From Veillonella sp. 3891 (GTDB lineage: Bacteria; Bacillota; Negativicutes; Veillonellales; Veillonellaceae), in NCBI RefSeq assembly GCF_003992315.1, contig NZ_RQVE01000005.1, positions 97,699 through 161,698 on the forward strand: DNA of 64,000 nt, read 5' to 3'. The position numbers were made by a program, and so were the translations under genes. The notes under the pieces are model-generated. The model was given only the letters and a program-made list of their open reading frames with translations, made no database searches and was not told the DNA's origin. Positions 44,201 to 52,295 of this stretch are shown piece by piece (the first letter of the stretch is position 1; every line of letters begins with the position of its first letter).

Positions 44201-44395
44201 TGTAGTATTCATAATATTATTCTTCGCATTCGAATAAAAACTAACACCATCCCCTACAGTAAGGTTATTCGTATTGGACGCATTACCTGTCTGCGCTCCA
44301 CCTACTGCCATATTATCCGTATCTGCTGCCAATCCCATTGCAGAAATACTTGTCAATACTAATGCTGTTAATAGTGTCGATCGTTTGTGTTGCAT
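41285..44395 (-). CDS. Trimeric autotransporter adhesin with collagen-like stalk
   Basis: A 1036-residue type Vc surface protein. Signal peptide: residues 1-25 (ending SAMGLA-A). Head: about residues 40-520, built of some 30 short repeats with G-x-x-A-G-x-x-V-x-G-x-x-N patterning (YadA/Hep_Hag type). Neck: [24 protein letters not shown] in two parts near 600-625. Collagen-like stalk: about 678-837, 53 uninterrupted Gly-X-Y triplets. A short coiled coil leads to the YadA membrane anchor (about 868-941). After the anchor come 95 further residues with a C-terminal coiled coil, which is unusual. The ATG at 44395 follows GGGAGAG; the longer frame to 44476 covers the promoter. Likely role: adhesion or coaggregation. 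Confidence 0.9.
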   Translation of the reverse strand: MQHKRSTLLTALVLTSISAMGLAADTDNMAVGGAQTGNASNTNNLTVGDGVSFYSNAKNNIMNTTGTKLFGASYSLVLGDHAGYDASNDSGTSKYLMLMGDNAGEAIWGTNTHKFILGDGAGWAGSGTYAYIFGKKAGRRAAGNYNFSFGENAYSQDAASTGNYNFSFGENAAYNNKGSRNVSFGFHAGEGMTGSDNFALGHHAGNNVTGDHNFIYGQDAGTNMSGSRNIAIGQNSGVNVKGVYNIALGLNAGQDVDGHVVNAAATTAEDRYGQSKGSNNMAFGKAAGSHVAGNFNIAFAENAGNYVGHRWTNTINAKGEVETTDGGTVDGAEHNIAFGYSAGRWIAGQDNFAAGVNAGSWVAGESNVVLGKESGKEVTGNFNTALGYYSGNKVKGNSNYVAGAEAGTEVTGSNNYAAGYKAGNKITGDDNITMGHEAGNSITGNDNIVIGKKANTVDGGLTASETIAIGKSTKALKANAAAFGNESEAKEESSLALGYKAIANVAKSVALGSEAETVAAAGTSTKGTDNAYTGDTLNLGIGSSAKTYTLSFAGGDTVTGVISVGKSDQARRIQHVAPGLISATSTDAINGSQLYSVASEINNKLANITGGNNWNIYTGGSGDTGAFTPGNKVNAGTIEGLDFKSSDFKVVEKTTADNKKYVTIELNREALKQDPDFKGPKGDKGETGEQGVAGPKGDQGVAGPAGRQGAAGAQGEKGEKGDPGVAGPAGPQGATGAQGEKGEKGDPGVAGPAGPQGPKGENGQDGAVGPKGEQGPKGDPGVAGPAGPQGATGAQGEKGEKGDPGVAGPAGPQGATGAQGEKGEKGDPGVAGPQGPKGGVDEALVKEVHTRMDSVETKLDQLGHRVNTSGALNAALSALKPLSFDADDKFQIMAGVGHFKGSTGTALGLGYYPNEDVLLHGGMAVGNSEKMYNVGLSLKVGSRSKSDAYQSTLYNQDTDTFNVNVDTLSEKEQKALKHTHYGPISIVPVMKTEIKALVQENGALKGQVQVLAEQVKAQNEQIQALQQITAQLLNRK
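41886..42364 (-). repeat. Collagen-like Gly-X-Y coding repeat
   Basis: DNA repeats encode 53 Gly-X-Y triplets. A unit reading [20 protein letters not shown] recurs with small changes, giving long nearly identical DNA blocks (for example around 41900, 41990, 42170 and 42240). Such arrays vary in length by recombination or slippage. Proline in X and Lys/Gln in Y are as in other bacterial collagens. Confidence 0.9.
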
Positions 44396-44465
44396 AACTC
44401 TCCCTTTTTCCTTCATTGTCACACACATCATATACACAATTGTTCTTATGTAAAAGATACTCATA

Positions 44466-44494
44466 ATTTTACCCAATCTATACTAGTAAATCAA
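44466..44494 (-). promoter_or_regulatory. Autotransporter gene promoter
   Basis: On the minus strand a -35 TTGATT (44489-44494) and a -10 TAAAAT (44466-44471) are 17 nt apart, about 70 nt upstream of the chosen ATG. The position supports the shorter start. Confidence 0.55.
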
Positions 44495-44563
44495 TGGGAC
44501 AATACTCATAGCTTATGCTGATATTGCATACTTCCATCATAGCATTTACATCATGTTTAATCG

Positions 44564-44619
44564 TTTACTCATATACTACTTTCAAATGTTTGACCATTTA
44601 CTCATACACCACTTTCAAA
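44564..44619 (+). repeat. Two 23-bp direct repeats upstream of pflB
   Basis: A 23-bp block (TTTACTCATA, then ACTTTCAAA at its end) occurs at 44564-44586 and 44597-44619 with two mismatches and 33 bp between starts, about three helical turns. They lie upstream of the pflB promoter and may bind an activator or repressor. Confidence 0.45.
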
Positions 44620-44647
44620 AATGATATAACCTCCAATAAAAATTATA

Positions 44648-44676
44648 TTGTAATGATAATCGTTATAGATTACAAT
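44648..44676 (+). promoter_or_regulatory. pflB promoter with an internal operator-like palindrome
   Basis: A -35 TTGTAA (44648-44653), 17-nt spacer and -10 TACAAT (44671-44676) are present. An imperfect palindrome fills the promoter: TGTAAT (44649-44654) and ATTACA (44669-44674) as outer arms, with ATAA-TCG-TTAT inside. The inner part resembles a Fur-box half, but the overall site is not a firm match to Fur, FNR or Rex. A repressor bound here would block the promoter. Confidence 0.5.
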
Positions 44677-44724
44677 AAAGTTAACCCTATGGGTTGCGTT
44701 TTAATGTGTATTTGGAGGTATATT

Positions 44725-46854
44725 ATGCAACAAGCATGGAAAGACTTCAATACAGGTGTATGGGATAAATCCGTGGACGTACGCGATTTTATCCAACGAA
44801 ACTATGTGCCTTATGTAGGCGATGATTCTTTTCTAGTAGGTCCAACAGAACGAACTACTAGACTTTGGCAACGGGTATTAGATTTATATGAGGAAGAACG
44901 ACAAAAAGGTTCTGTCATCGATGCAGATACTGATGTAGCAACTCATATTACGGCGCATGCCCCTGGATATATTATTAAAGAAGATGAACAAATCGTTGGT
45001 CTTCAAACTGATTATCCTTTAAAACGTGCCATGTTCCCTTATGGTGGTTTACGAACTGCTAAAAGTGCTATCGAAGAGTATGGTTACAAAATGGATCCAA
45101 CTCTTGAGGCTTTCTTTAAAACTCATCGTAAGACACACAATGACGGTGTATTTGATGTATATACACCTGAGATGAGAGCTGCTCGCTCCGCTCACATTAT
45201 TACGGGCCTACCTGACGCGTATAGTCGCGGCCGAATTATCGGTGATTATCGCCGTGTAGCCTTATATGGTATCGATTATTTGATTAAGGACAAAGAAGAT
45301 CAATTCAACATTACCATGGGCGATATGATGCCAGATGTCATTCGTGACCGCGAAGAAATTCGAGATCAAATCCGTTCTTTAAAAGAATTAAAAGAAATGG
45401 CAGCGTCCTACGGATTTGACATCTCTAAACCTGCTACCGATGTAAAAGAAGCTATCCAATGGCTATACTTTGGCTATTTAGGTGCTATCAAAGAACAAAA
45501 CGGGGCAGCTATGTCCATCGGACGTAACTCCACTTTCTTAGACATCTATGCAGAACGTGATTTGAAATCTGGTAAATATACAGAAGAACAAATCCAAGAA
45601 ATGGTGGATCACTTCATTATGAAATTGCGCATGGTACGTTTCGCACGTATCCATGAATACAACAATTTATTTACTGGTGATCCTGTATGGACAACAGAGT
45701 CTATCGGTGGTATGGGTACTGACGGACGTACATTAGTGTCTAAAACGGCATTCCGTGTCCTACATACATTGCAAAACCTTGGTCCTGCTCCTGAACCAAA
45801 CTTAACAGTACTTTGGTCTCCTTCCCTTCCTGAAGGTTTCAAAAAGTTCTGTGCGAAGCTCTCTATTGCAACATCTTCCATTCAATATGAGAACGACGAA
45901 ATCATGCGCCCTAACTCCGGTGATGATTACGCGATTGCTTGCTGCGTATCCCCTATGCGTATCGGTAAAGAAATGCAATTCTTTGGCGCTCGCTGTAACT
46001 TGGCGAAAGCCTTACTATATGCTATCAATGGTGGCGTAGATGAAAAGCTTAAAAAACAAGTAGGTCCAAAATTCCGTCCTATTACTTCAGAATACCTTGA
46101 CTTCGACGAAGTGATGGAACGTTTTGAAGATATGACGGAATGGTTAGCCGGTGTGTATGTGAATGCTTTAAACATTATTCATTACATGCATGATAAATAC
46201 GCCTATGAAAAATTAGAAATGGCATTGCATGACCGTAAAGTCACCCGTTGGTTTGCCACAGGTATTGCTGGACTTTCCGTAGTAGCCGATTCTCTATCTG
46301 CTATTAAATATGCGAAAGTAAAACCAATTCGTGATGAAAATGGTATTGCTATTGATTTTGAAATTGAAGGCGAATTCCCTAAATATGGTAATGATGATGA
46401 TCGTGTAGATGATTTGGCGGCTACGGTAGTATCTGGCTTTATGAATAAAATTCGTAAACATCCAACCTATCGTCAATCCGTGCCAACTATGTCACTATTA
46501 ACCATTACATCTAATGTGGTATATGGTAATGCTACTGGTGCAACTCCTGACGGACGTAAAGCAGGTATTCCATTTGCTCCAGGTGCGAACCCTATGCATG
46601 GTCGTGACGAACACGGTGCTATTTCTTCCCTAGCATCTGTTGCTAAAATGCCATGGCGTGATTGTTGCGATGGTATTTCTAATACATTCTCTATTATTCC
46701 AGATTCTCTAGGTAAATCCGGAGAGTCTATGGTGACACTAGGCGACTTAGATTTAGACTTAGACCTAGGCAACATTGAACATGCCTTAGCCGATGGTTGT
46801 GAAAATCTAGCTTGCCGTGAGCCAAATGTTACTTTCTCTGAAGAAAAGGAGTAA
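44725..46854 (+). CDS. pflB: Pyruvate formate-lyase, catalytic subunit lacking the glycyl-radical domain
   Basis: Splits pyruvate plus CoA into acetyl-CoA and formate. The 709-residue protein matches PFL from [24 protein letters not shown] to [13 protein letters not shown], including the active-site cysteine pair in [11 protein letters not shown] near residue 404 and [20 protein letters not shown] normal PFL would continue into the glycyl-radical domain. Here the chain instead runs into an unrelated acidic tail of about 50 residues ([18 protein letters not shown]) and stops. The radical domain is the next gene. The ATG at 44725 has GGAGG 6 nt upstream; the longer frame covers the promoter. 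Confidence 0.92.
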   Translation: MQQAWKDFNTGVWDKSVDVRDFIQRNYVPYVGDDSFLVGPTERTTRLWQRVLDLYEEERQKGSVIDADTDVATHITAHAPGYIIKEDEQIVGLQTDYPLKRAMFPYGGLRTAKSAIEEYGYKMDPTLEAFFKTHRKTHNDGVFDVYTPEMRAARSAHIITGLPDAYSRGRIIGDYRRVALYGIDYLIKDKEDQFNITMGDMMPDVIRDREEIRDQIRSLKELKEMAASYGFDISKPATDVKEAIQWLYFGYLGAIKEQNGAAMSIGRNSTFLDIYAERDLKSGKYTEEQIQEMVDHFIMKLRMVRFARIHEYNNLFTGDPVWTTESIGGMGTDGRTLVSKTAFRVLHTLQNLGPAPEPNLTVLWSPSLPEGFKKFCAKLSIATSSIQYENDEIMRPNSGDDYAIACCVSPMRIGKEMQFFGARCNLAKALLYAINGGVDEKLKKQVGPKFRPITSEYLDFDEVMERFEDMTEWLAGVYVNALNIIHYMHDKYAYEKLEMALHDRKVTRWFATGIAGLSVVADSLSAIKYAKVKPIRDENGIAIDFEIEGEFPKYGNDDDRVDDLAATVVSGFMNKIRKHPTYRQSVPTMSLLTITSNVVYGNATGATPDGRKAGIPFAPGANPMHGRDEHGAISSLASVAKMPWRDCCDGISNTFSIIPDSLGKSGESMVTLGDLDLDLDLGNIEHALADGCENLACREPNVTFSEEKE

Positions 46855-46856
46855 AT

Positions 46857-47096
46857 ATGACTAACGAACAACAAGTAGATAATTTAGTACAATTGTTAGA
46901 TGGGTACAGCAAAAAAGGCGGCCACCATTTAAACGTAAACGTATTCAATCGTGAAACATTATTAGATGCTCAAAAACATCCTGAGTTGTATCCACAATTG
47001 ACGATCCGTGTTTCTGGTTACGCTGTTCATTTCAACAAGTTGACAAAAGCTCAACAAGACGAAGTGATCTCCCGTACATTCCATCAATCCATGTAA
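46857..47096 (+). CDS. Separate glycyl-radical subunit of pyruvate formate-lyase (GrcA-like)
   Basis: A 79-residue protein equal to the C-terminal radical domain of [21 protein letters not shown], then [15 protein letters not shown] with the radical Gly at residue 54 and ending ISRTFHQSM. Its own AAGGAG is formed by the last codons of pflB, 5 nt before the ATG, and the reading frame differs from pflB. It resembles the spare-part protein GrcA (YfiD), but here it seems to be the only radical domain for the adjacent PFL. The activase encoded next would install the radical. Confidence 0.9.
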   Translation: MTNEQQVDNLVQLLDGYSKKGGHHLNVNVFNRETLLDAQKHPELYPQLTIRVSGYAVHFNKLTKAQQDEVISRTFHQSM

Positions 47097-47102
47097 TGCA
47101 CT

Positions 47103-47873
47103 ATGGTAGGTCGCATTCATTCCATTGAGACCATGGGTACTGTTGATGGCCCAGGCATGCGATTTGTCTTGTTCCTCCAAGGTTGCCCATTGCGATGTGC
47201 CTATTGCCATAATCCAGATACTTGGGATCCCTCTACGTATGCCCAAGAGATGACTGTGGCAGATGTGTGGACACAATTTGAAAGGAATCGTGACTTTTAT
47301 ATCACTGGTGGCATTACTGTCACTGGTGGCGAAGCATTGTTGCAACTCCCTTTTATTATCGAACTCTTTACTTTCTTTCATGGAAAAGGAATTCATACTT
47401 GTTTAGATACAAGCGGGATTTGCTACACACAAGAACAGGCTAGAGAGTACAAACTGCTTCTTGACGTAACGGATTTAGTCATTCTTGATGTGAAAGAGAT
47501 CGATTCCTCTATACACGAAACACTAACCGGCAAACCTAATGATGCGGTCCTTGCATTCGCTCAATTTGTAGATGATCATGGTACCGATTTTTGGGTACGC
47601 CACGTGGTAGTCCCAACCATCACAGATAATCGCGATCGCTGGTATCGGCTTGGTTTCTTTCTAGGTGCCTTCAAACATTTGAAAGCCGTAGATTGCTTAC
47701 CTTACCACGTCATGGGGGTTAATAAATATGAAAGTCTTGGCATTTCCTATCGCTTAGATGGAATCCCGCCCCTCTCAAAAGCTGACGCACAGCGTGCACT
47801 CCGCGTTGTCCTTTCTGGAATACGCGACTACCGCCGAGGTTTATGGTGTCCTCTTAAAACACCTGAAAGTTAA
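47103..47873 (+). CDS. pflA: Pyruvate formate-lyase activating enzyme
   Basis: Radical-SAM enzyme that abstracts H from the glycine of PFL. The 256-residue protein has the [4Fe-4S] motif CPLRCAYCHNPDTW (CxxxCxxC) near residue 30, preceded by DGPGMRFVLFLQG, and GGITVTGGEALLQ near 73. It is 6 nt after the radical-subunit gene with only a weak ribosome-binding site, so it is probably made by coupling. Third gene of the pfl operon. Confidence 0.94.
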   Translation: MVGRIHSIETMGTVDGPGMRFVLFLQGCPLRCAYCHNPDTWDPSTYAQEMTVADVWTQFERNRDFYITGGITVTGGEALLQLPFIIELFTFFHGKGIHTCLDTSGICYTQEQAREYKLLLDVTDLVILDVKEIDSSIHETLTGKPNDAVLAFAQFVDDHGTDFWVRHVVVPTITDNRDRWYRLGFFLGAFKHLKAVDCLPYHVMGVNKYESLGISYRLDGIPPLSKADAQRALRVVLSGIRDYRRGLWCPLKTPES

Positions 47874-47907
47874 ACTCATAACAATACTTTCCTGCTCTTT
47901 CATAAAA

Positions 47908-47939
47908 GCGCACTATCCTTCGTGGACGGTGCGCTTTTT
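47908..47939 (+). terminator. Terminator of the pfl operon
   Basis: GCGCAC pairs with GTGCGC around a 15-nt loop and is followed by TTTTT, 35 nt past the pflA stop. Confidence 0.85.
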
Positions 47940-48024
47940 CAGTATGTCCTTATGTATCTTTTTATGCATCTGATACACTAGCATTTCTTATTCATATATT
48001 GATATTTATTTCTTATGGATAACT

Positions 48025-48053
48025 TTTACATATTAAGTGAATCGTTGTATAAT
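48025..48053 (+). promoter_or_regulatory. Promoter of the GltS-like gene
   Basis: TTTACA (48025-48030), 17 nt, and a perfect TATAAT (48048-48053). The leader of about 100 nt contains GACTAT (48071-48076) complementary to ATAGTC (48128-48133), which is followed by TTTTG and may act as a weak attenuator. Confidence 0.65.
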
Positions 48054-48161
48054 AGGAAGGTATTATTTCAGACTATAACGCTATGATTTATGGTTCAAGT
48101 GAATCCTATGTGTACCATTGCATCATCATAGTCTTTTGTATCTAAAGTTAGGAGGCATTTC

Positions 48162-49343
48162 ATGGCATCGTCGTACATGCTACAACTACATCTTGGCGCC
48201 GTAGAAACGGTCATACTCTCACTCTTTTCTTTTTTACTGGGCACCTTCATGCACAAGCACATCAATATCTTGCATCGTTGGGCTATACCAGTCCCTGCTA
48301 TTGGCGGTTTAACCGTAGCAGTGCTTGTATTTCTATTACAAATTTCTGGCCTTATCCTAATCACTTTGGACAAAGCTGTTCTTGTTCCCGCCATGGTAGC
48401 ATTCTTTGCCACAATGGGGCTAGTGGCACCGGTACAAATTTGTACCTCTTCTCTAAAAGCTATTCCTCGCTACTGGGGTATGAGTACTTTACTTGTGATT
48501 ATGCAAATTAGCATTGGCTTAGGGCTAGCGAGTCTATTCGGATTGGACAAACACTACGCAATTTTATTAGGTTCTTTATCTCTTGAAAGCAGTTACAATT
48601 TTGTTTCTGCCTTAGGTCATGATTTAGGGAATGCTTTAAATGGTGAGACTGTAGCACATGGTATCATTGCATTCACTACCATTATTGGTGTATTCATCGG
48701 CGGTCCCATGGGACAATATTTAATCGAAAAGTTCAATCGCTATGAAACTGCCCCTCCTCCACCAGATTCACCATCACCCACACCAATTGGCATTATCGTC
48801 AACTTATTGTTGGTCCTTATTTGTGTGAGCATCGGCATCGGTGGTTCCCATTACTTATTAGATACTTTTGGATTGCATATTCCTACGTTTATCGTATCTA
48901 TGTTATTGGCAATCCTCATCCGTAATGGTGGTGATGCCATGGGCCAAACTTTCATCAATTCCAAAGCTATTGCCTTATTCAGCCAAATTAGCATTACTAT
49001 TTTCTTAACTACTGTATTTATGAGCATCCCTGTAATCGCATTACGATCTCTTACAGGACCAATGCTTGTGATTCTAGTTGTACAAGTGATTGCGATTATT
49101 TTATTCACACGTTTTATCGTATTCCCTGTACTCTGTAAAGATTACGATGGCGTTGTCATCGGAGCCGCTCTCCTTGGTCACGGCTTAGGCATCACACCAA
49201 ACACAGTAGCCACCATTGCTACCCTTGGTGGTCGATACAGAAAATCTGTGAAAGCGTTCCTTGTAGTGCCAATTACAGCTACTGTATTAATCAATGTGTT
49301 CGGTATTCCTATCTTGCATTGGATCATGCAGTTCTATTGGTAA
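48162..49343 (+). CDS. GltS-family sodium/glutamate symporter
   Basis: A 393-residue membrane protein with about ten to twelve hydrophobic segments, split by a Pro-rich cytoplasmic loop near residues 205-215 (PPPPDSPSPTP). The segments resemble the ESS/GltS family (PVPAIGGLTVAV near residue 44; LGHGLGITPNTVATIATL near 345). The expected role is Na+-coupled uptake of glutamate or a similar acid; substrate not proven. GGAGG lies 6 nt upstream of the ATG. The gene stands alone between terminators. Confidence 0.8.
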   Translation: MASSYMLQLHLGAVETVILSLFSFLLGTFMHKHINILHRWAIPVPAIGGLTVAVLVFLLQISGLILITLDKAVLVPAMVAFFATMGLVAPVQICTSSLKAIPRYWGMSTLLVIMQISIGLGLASLFGLDKHYAILLGSLSLESSYNFVSALGHDLGNALNGETVAHGIIAFTTIIGVFIGGPMGQYLIEKFNRYETAPPPPDSPSPTPIGIIVNLLLVLICVSIGIGGSHYLLDTFGLHIPTFIVSMLLAILIRNGGDAMGQTFINSKAIALFSQISITIFLTTVFMSIPVIALRSLTGPMLVILVVQVIAIILFTRFIVFPVLCKDYDGVVIGAALLGHGLGITPNTVATIATLGGRYRKSVKAFLVVPITATVLINVFGIPILHWIMQFYW

Positions 49344-49357
49344 ACGCATATAACAAA

Positions 49358-49386
49358 ATCCCCAATCCATATACTGGACTGGGGAT
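49358..49386. terminator. Terminator between the GltS-like gene and gntP
   Basis: ATCCCCA-AT-CCA pairs with TGG-AC-TGGGGAT, followed by TGTTTTATT on the plus strand and by a T-rich stretch on the minus strand. It serves two converging genes. Confidence 0.75.
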
Positions 49387-49392
49387 GTTTTA

Positions 49393-50712
49393 TTATAAGA
49401 ATAAATTAATAATTTCTACACCAATTAATCCACATACGGCAATCACTGTTTCCACCATACACCAAGAACGTAATGTTTGTTTTACAGACAATCCGAAGAA
49501 TTCTTTGAATAACCAGAATCCTGGGTCATTTGGTGGGCTAAAGAATACTGAACCAGCACCGACTGCGATTACCATCAATTCAGGGCTTACACCTGTTAAT
49601 GGAATCAATGGGGCTACGATACCACCAGCTGTCATGGCTGCTACTGTAGCAGAGCCAACAGCTATACGAATCACCACAGCAATTAACCAAGCTAATACTA
49701 GTGGAGATACATTCACTTGCATTACAAGTTCACCAATATAGGTACCCACACCACTATCGATTAATACTTGTTTTAAGGCTCCACCAGCACCTACAACGAA
49801 TAAAATCATAGCTACTGTTAAAATTGCTTTTTCAGAAGTAGCCATAATCTCTTTCATAGATTTGCCACGAGCGAAGCCAAATGTATAGAAGGCAATGATC
49901 AAGGAAATTGTTAATGCCACAGATGGATCACCAACGAAATTAAGGATGACCATCACCGGAGATGCTTTTGGTAAATTTATCATTTTACCAATGGCTGTAG
50001 CTGCCATCAAGATAACTGGCACTAAGGCAGTAAAGATAGATACTCCAAAGGATGGCATTTCTTCTTCTGTAAATTCCTTATCATTATGAAGGCCTTCAGG
50101 GATATCTGTTTTGATATCTTTCACAGTATTATACAATAATGGACCTGCCAAAATAACTGTAGGAATACCAATTAAGATACCGTATACCAACGTTAATCCA
50201 ATATCTGCATTAAATAATACAGAAATTGCTGTTGGACCTGGATGTGGCGGCAAGAAACCATGTGTTACTGATAAAGCTGCAACCATTGGCATACCAACCT
50301 CTAACAATGGAATATCCGCGGATTTAGCAATGGTAAAGATTAAAGGAATCAATAAGACAAAGCCGATTTCATAGAATAAAGCAATCCCTACAATGAATCC
50401 AGTTAAACATACAGCCCATCTTACATTGTTACGACCAAACATATTAATCAAGGTAGTCGCAATACGTTGTGCTCCACCGCTATCGGCCATCAATTTGCCT
50501 AAAATAGCACCAAAACCTACTACAATGGTTAAGCCCCCTAAGGTAGCTCCTAAGCCTTTTTGAATAGTTGGGAAAATCTTATCGATAGGTAATCCCTCTC
50601 CAAAGGCTAATAATACACAGACTAATAGCAATGATAAAAAGCTATTCATCTTTACTTTTACAATTAGGAAAAATAGTAAAATAATTCCTAATGCTAGAAT
50701 AATTAATGGCAT
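49393..50712 (-). CDS. gntP: Gluconate permease of the GntP family
   Basis: Proton-coupled sugar-acid uptake. The 439-residue protein has about twelve hydrophobic segments and family motifs GFGAILGKLMADSGGAQRIA near residue 65 and THGFLPPHPGPTAI near 150. It follows a gluconokinase gene by 17 nt, which supports gluconate as the substrate. It is last in a long same-strand run beginning at comEA. Confidence 0.9.
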   Translation of the reverse strand: MPLIILALGIILLFFLIVKVKMNSFLSLLLVCVLLAFGEGLPIDKIFPTIQKGLGATLGGLTIVVGFGAILGKLMADSGGAQRIATTLINMFGRNNVRWAVCLTGFIVGIALFYEIGFVLLIPLIFTIAKSADIPLLEVGMPMVAALSVTHGFLPPHPGPTAISVLFNADIGLTLVYGILIGIPTVILAGPLLYNTVKDIKTDIPEGLHNDKEFTEEEMPSFGVSIFTALVPVILMAATAIGKMINLPKASPVMVILNFVGDPSVALTISLIIAFYTFGFARGKSMKEIMATSEKAILTVAMILFVVGAGGALKQVLIDSGVGTYIGELVMQVNVSPLVLAWLIAVVIRIAVGSATVAAMTAGGIVAPLIPLTGVSPELMVIAVGAGSVFFSPPNDPGFWLFKEFFGLSVKQTLRSWCMVETVIAVCGLIGVEIINLFL

Positions 50713-50729
50713 GTAAGTCTCCTTTCTAA

Positions 50730-52283
50730 TTATAAACGACTAAACGGATGTTCCTTTTGGAACTGAACAAGACGTGCCAAATCGTCTTTCATATGAATAT
50801 ACAAACTTTCATAAATAGAGAAAAGTTCGTCATATACCGCTTGATTCTGTTCCTTAGGGTGATAGATACATTCAGGCTGCACTAACTCAGCTGTATCTTT
50901 AATATCTGATAAGGTTCCATCAGAAATAAACCCTAACACAGCGGCACCAAAGGAGGCGCCTTCACTATTATTTGGTAAGGTAATATGTTCACCGAATATA
51001 TCACTCATAATTTGTACCCACAATTCAGATTTAGTGAAAGAACCACTAATACGGATATCTTTCACATCTTCAAACTCACGTAATGCATCAAGAACAAAAC
51101 GTAAGCTATAACAAATGCCTTCCATTGTGGCACGAATCATATAAGAACGACTATGATTTAAGGATAAGCCTACGAATGCACCACGCAAATCTGAATTCCA
51201 GTACGGAGCTCGTTCACCAGTAAAATATGGCATTAATAGCAATCCACCAGATCCAGCTGGTACATGTCTTGCTTTCATAGTCATTAAATCATAAGGGTCC
51301 ACCGATAATTGTTCCATTTGAGAGCCATGATAATGTAGGATCCGATCACGCATCCAACGCAAAATCATACCTCCATTGTTGATAGCTCCACCAGCCACCC
51401 ACATGGTATCTGTTAAATTATAGCACCAAGTGCGACCTTTGGGATCCATTTGAGGCTTTTCTGTGAGCATGCGTATCGCACCAGATGTACCTATGGTAGC
51501 ACTTAATTGCCCTTTAGAAACAGCGCCAATACCTACATTCACCAGTACTCCATCAGTAGCACCGATAACAACAGGCGTATTCACAGGTAAACCCAATCGT
51601 TCTGCTACGTTGGCTACTAACTTCCCACTATATGTAGTGGATACCACCTTGGGCAGTTGCTCTTCTTGAATCCCTACATAGTCTAAAATCTCAGAGTCCC
51701 AAGTTTCTGTAAAGGCATTAAATAGGCCAGAACTGGAGGCTACAGACTTATCTGTGACCCATTCTCCTGTCATCAATCGGAACATGTAATCTTTAATAGA
51801 TCCAATATGAGCCATGCGATCAAAGATTTCAGGTTGATTTTCTTTGACCCATATGATTTTAGCTAATGGATAGGATGCATGTAAAGGACATCCTGTTCTA
51901 AAGTAGAATTGTTTGCACGCTTCGTCTTGTTCCATGCGGTGTACAATGTTGGAACTTCTGCTATCCGCCCAGGTAATCATATTCCCTAATAAGTCAAACT
52001 GTTCATCTTGAGGGATAAAACTATGCATGACTGAGCTCAAAGCAATTCCGGATATGGTAACTAGTTTATATTGTAAATCTTTTACCACTCCAGCAATGAC
52101 TTCTTCTGCTGCATCATATATTTGTTGAGGATTCTGTTCTGCTCGATCATATTGTGGCGTTTCTAATGGATAAAAAGCATCTCGTACAGCTACCGATTTA
52201 CCTTGTGCAGTATATGCCATAGCACGTACACCTGTGGTACCCACATCAACGCCTATCCATACTGCTTCTCTAACTTCTGACAT
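50730..52283 (-). CDS. gntK: Gluconokinase (FGGY family)
   Basis: Phosphorylates gluconate to 6-phosphogluconate. The 517-residue FGGY kinase has GVDVGTTGVRAMAY near residue 11, SSVMHSF near 65, TWADSRS near 83, and a C-terminal ATPase half with RISGSFTKSELWVQIMSDIF and EGASFGAAVLG near 435. The pairing with gntP makes gluconate more likely than xylulose or glycerol. It begins 12 nt after the polC stop. No dedicated promoter is obvious. Confidence 0.87.
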   Translation of the reverse strand: MSEVREAVWIGVDVGTTGVRAMAYTAQGKSVAVRDAFYPLETPQYDRAEQNPQQIYDAAEEVIAGVVKDLQYKLVTISGIALSSVMHSFIPQDEQFDLLGNMITWADSRSSNIVHRMEQDEACKQFYFRTGCPLHASYPLAKIIWVKENQPEIFDRMAHIGSIKDYMFRLMTGEWVTDKSVASSSGLFNAFTETWDSEILDYVGIQEEQLPKVVSTTYSGKLVANVAERLGLPVNTPVVIGATDGVLVNVGIGAVSKGQLSATIGTSGAIRMLTEKPQMDPKGRTWCYNLTDTMWVAGGAINNGGMILRWMRDRILHYHGSQMEQLSVDPYDLMTMKARHVPAGSGGLLLMPYFTGERAPYWNSDLRGAFVGLSLNHSRSYMIRATMEGICYSLRFVLDALREFEDVKDIRISGSFTKSELWVQIMSDIFGEHITLPNNSEGASFGAAVLGFISDGTLSDIKDTAELVQPECIYHPKEQNQAVYDELFSIYESLYIHMKDDLARLVQFQKEHPFSRL

Positions 52284-52295
52284 ATATAACTCCTA

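Noticed and set aside
44649..44674. Fur box upstream of pflB
   Set aside because: Only the inner part resembles a Fur half-site; kept as an unassigned palindrome.
44515..44724. 70-codon N-terminal extension of PflB
   Set aside because: It covers the direct repeats and the promoter; PFL homology and a strong ribosome-binding site begin at 44725.
46845..46870. Frameshift or sequencing error joining pflB and the glycyl-radical ORF
   Set aside because: The second ORF has its own ATG and ribosome-binding site, and pflB carries an extra tail of about 50 residues not found in one-piece PFL. A single indel would not create these.
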